From positions 1 to 7,450 of the forward strand of contig DLDA01000028.1 of NCBI GenBank assembly GCA_002480925.1: a DNA stretch of 7,450 nt, read 5' to 3'. The notes under the pieces are model-generated. The model was not told the DNA's origin. It saw only the letters and a program-made list of their open reading frames with translations, and searched no databases. Source of the DNA: Lachnospiraceae bacterium UBA7784 (lineage in GTDB: Bacteria; Bacillota; Clostridia; Lachnospirales; Lachnospiraceae). Below, one piece after another: positions 6,821 to 7,450 of this stretch. The translations under genes were made by a program, and so were the position numbers. How positions within the stretch are numbered: position 1 is the stretch's first letter; every line of letters begins with the position of its first letter.

Positions 6821-7450
6821 TTATTGTGCTCCGAGTATCTTCCTTGCTCTTAGGATCTCTTCTTCGGTCGGCGGATTCACATCAGCAAGCGAATAAGGGA
6901 TACCGAGCTCCTCGTACTTATAGACGCCAAGAGTATGGTAAGGAAGCACCTCTACTCTCTTTACAGTCTTTAGGGTATCGATAAAAGCCCGTAGAGCCTT
7001 AAGCTCCTTTTCGTCGGTCGTGATCCCCGGAACCAGAACATGACGGATCCACATAGGAACTCCATTTTCTGACATCCAGACAGCCGCATCCAGGACATTT
7101 TTGTTTGTATGACCTGTAAGCTTTATATGCTCGTCGTCAAAGATCTGCTTTATATCCAGCATGACCAGATCCGTGTATTTCATCAGCTCCTTAAACTTTG
7201 TAAAAAACGGCTCCTCTCTTGTAAATGGCCCGGCCGAGGTATCAAGGCAGGTGTTTATTCCCTTCTCGTGACATTTCCTGAAAAAATCCAGCAGGAAATC
7301 TATCTGAAGCAGCGCCTCACCACCGCTTACGGTAATACCGCCTTCATCTCCCCAGTAAGGCTTGTATTTAAGTGCTTTTTCTATAATCTGATCGGCCGAA
7401 AGCTCCATCGGCTTTGTCTTTTTCGTACCATCAGGATTCCAGGTATCCGG
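6821..7450 (-). CDS. pflA: Pyruvate formate-lyase activating enzyme (radical SAM), partial at 5' end
   Basis: Radical SAM enzyme that installs the glycyl radical on pyruvate formate-lyase, enabling anaerobic cleavage of pyruvate to acetyl-CoA and formate. The frame stays open to the window edge, so 209 codons are visible and the ATG at 7408 is internal. The first visible residues, PDTWNPDG, directly follow the CxxxCxxC cluster motif in family members (E. coli has CHNRDTWD), so the three Fe-S cysteines and about 35-45 residues lie outside. Seen here: GGITVSGGEALLQ (visible residues 37-49, with the SAM-binding GGE), NTCLDTSAG, DLVMLDIKQ, WIRHVLVPGIT and the C-terminal LPYHTLGVYKYEELGIPY. All match PflA; another glycyl-radical activase is less likely because the insert carrying extra clusters is absent. 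No strong terminator follows the stop. Confidence 0.95.
   Translation of the reverse strand, partial: PDTWNPDGTKKTKPMELSADQIIEKALKYKPYWGDEGGITVSGGEALLQIDFLLDFFRKCHEKGINTCLDTSAGPFTREEPFFTKFKELMKYTDLVMLDIKQIFDDEHIKLTGHTNKNVLDAAVWMSENGVPMWIRHVLVPGITTDEKELKALRAFIDTLKTVKRVEVLPYHTLGVYKYEELGIPYSLADVNPPTEEEILRARKILGAQ

Overview
The window looks like chromosomal DNA of an anaerobic low-to-moderate G+C Firmicute, most likely a Lachnospiraceae/Clostridia member. The grounds are a hexameric clostridial-type glutamate dehydrogenase, a Bacillus-like class II EPSP synthase, a viroplasmin-domain RNase H, a pyruvate formate-lyase activase, purine-rich Shine-Dalgarno sites, frequent ATA isoleucine codons and a tRNA without encoded CCA. 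The taxonomic call is inference from protein style only.

Left part (7-3140): a tight minus-strand operon rnhA -> tyrA -> aroA. The gaps are 6 and 19 nt, and the first junction looks translationally coupled. TyrA (prephenate dehydrogenase with an ACT domain) and AroA (EPSP synthase) belong to the shikimate/tyrosine pathway; the RNase H gene in first position is the odd partner. The intergenic region 3059-3140 is divergent and very compact. It carries a perfectly palindromic -10 box (ATTATATAAT), and the rightward promoter appears to place the transcript start at the ATG of the MATE gene.

Middle (3141-5952): a plus-strand MATE-family efflux transporter converges on a minus-strand NADP-type glutamate dehydrogenase (gdhA). 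A strong hairpin with T-tracts on both strands sits between them as a shared bidirectional terminator. gdhA has a near-consensus extended -10 promoter, a leader of about 87 nt and a strong Shine-Dalgarno, fitting a highly expressed ammonium-assimilation or glutamate-catabolism enzyme.

Right part (6074-7450): about 540 bases without a convincing gene, holding an inverted repeat, interrupted reading frames and one possible 52-codon ORF. Then come a tRNA-Leu(CAG) with its own promoter and terminator, and the 3' part of pflA (glycyl-radical activating enzyme), which runs off the right edge.

No mobile element, CRISPR array, defence system or obvious new multi-gene system is visible; this is mostly core metabolism. 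The points most worth checking are the apparent leaderless MATE mRNA at a symmetric promoter, and the unexplained 6114-6617 segment.
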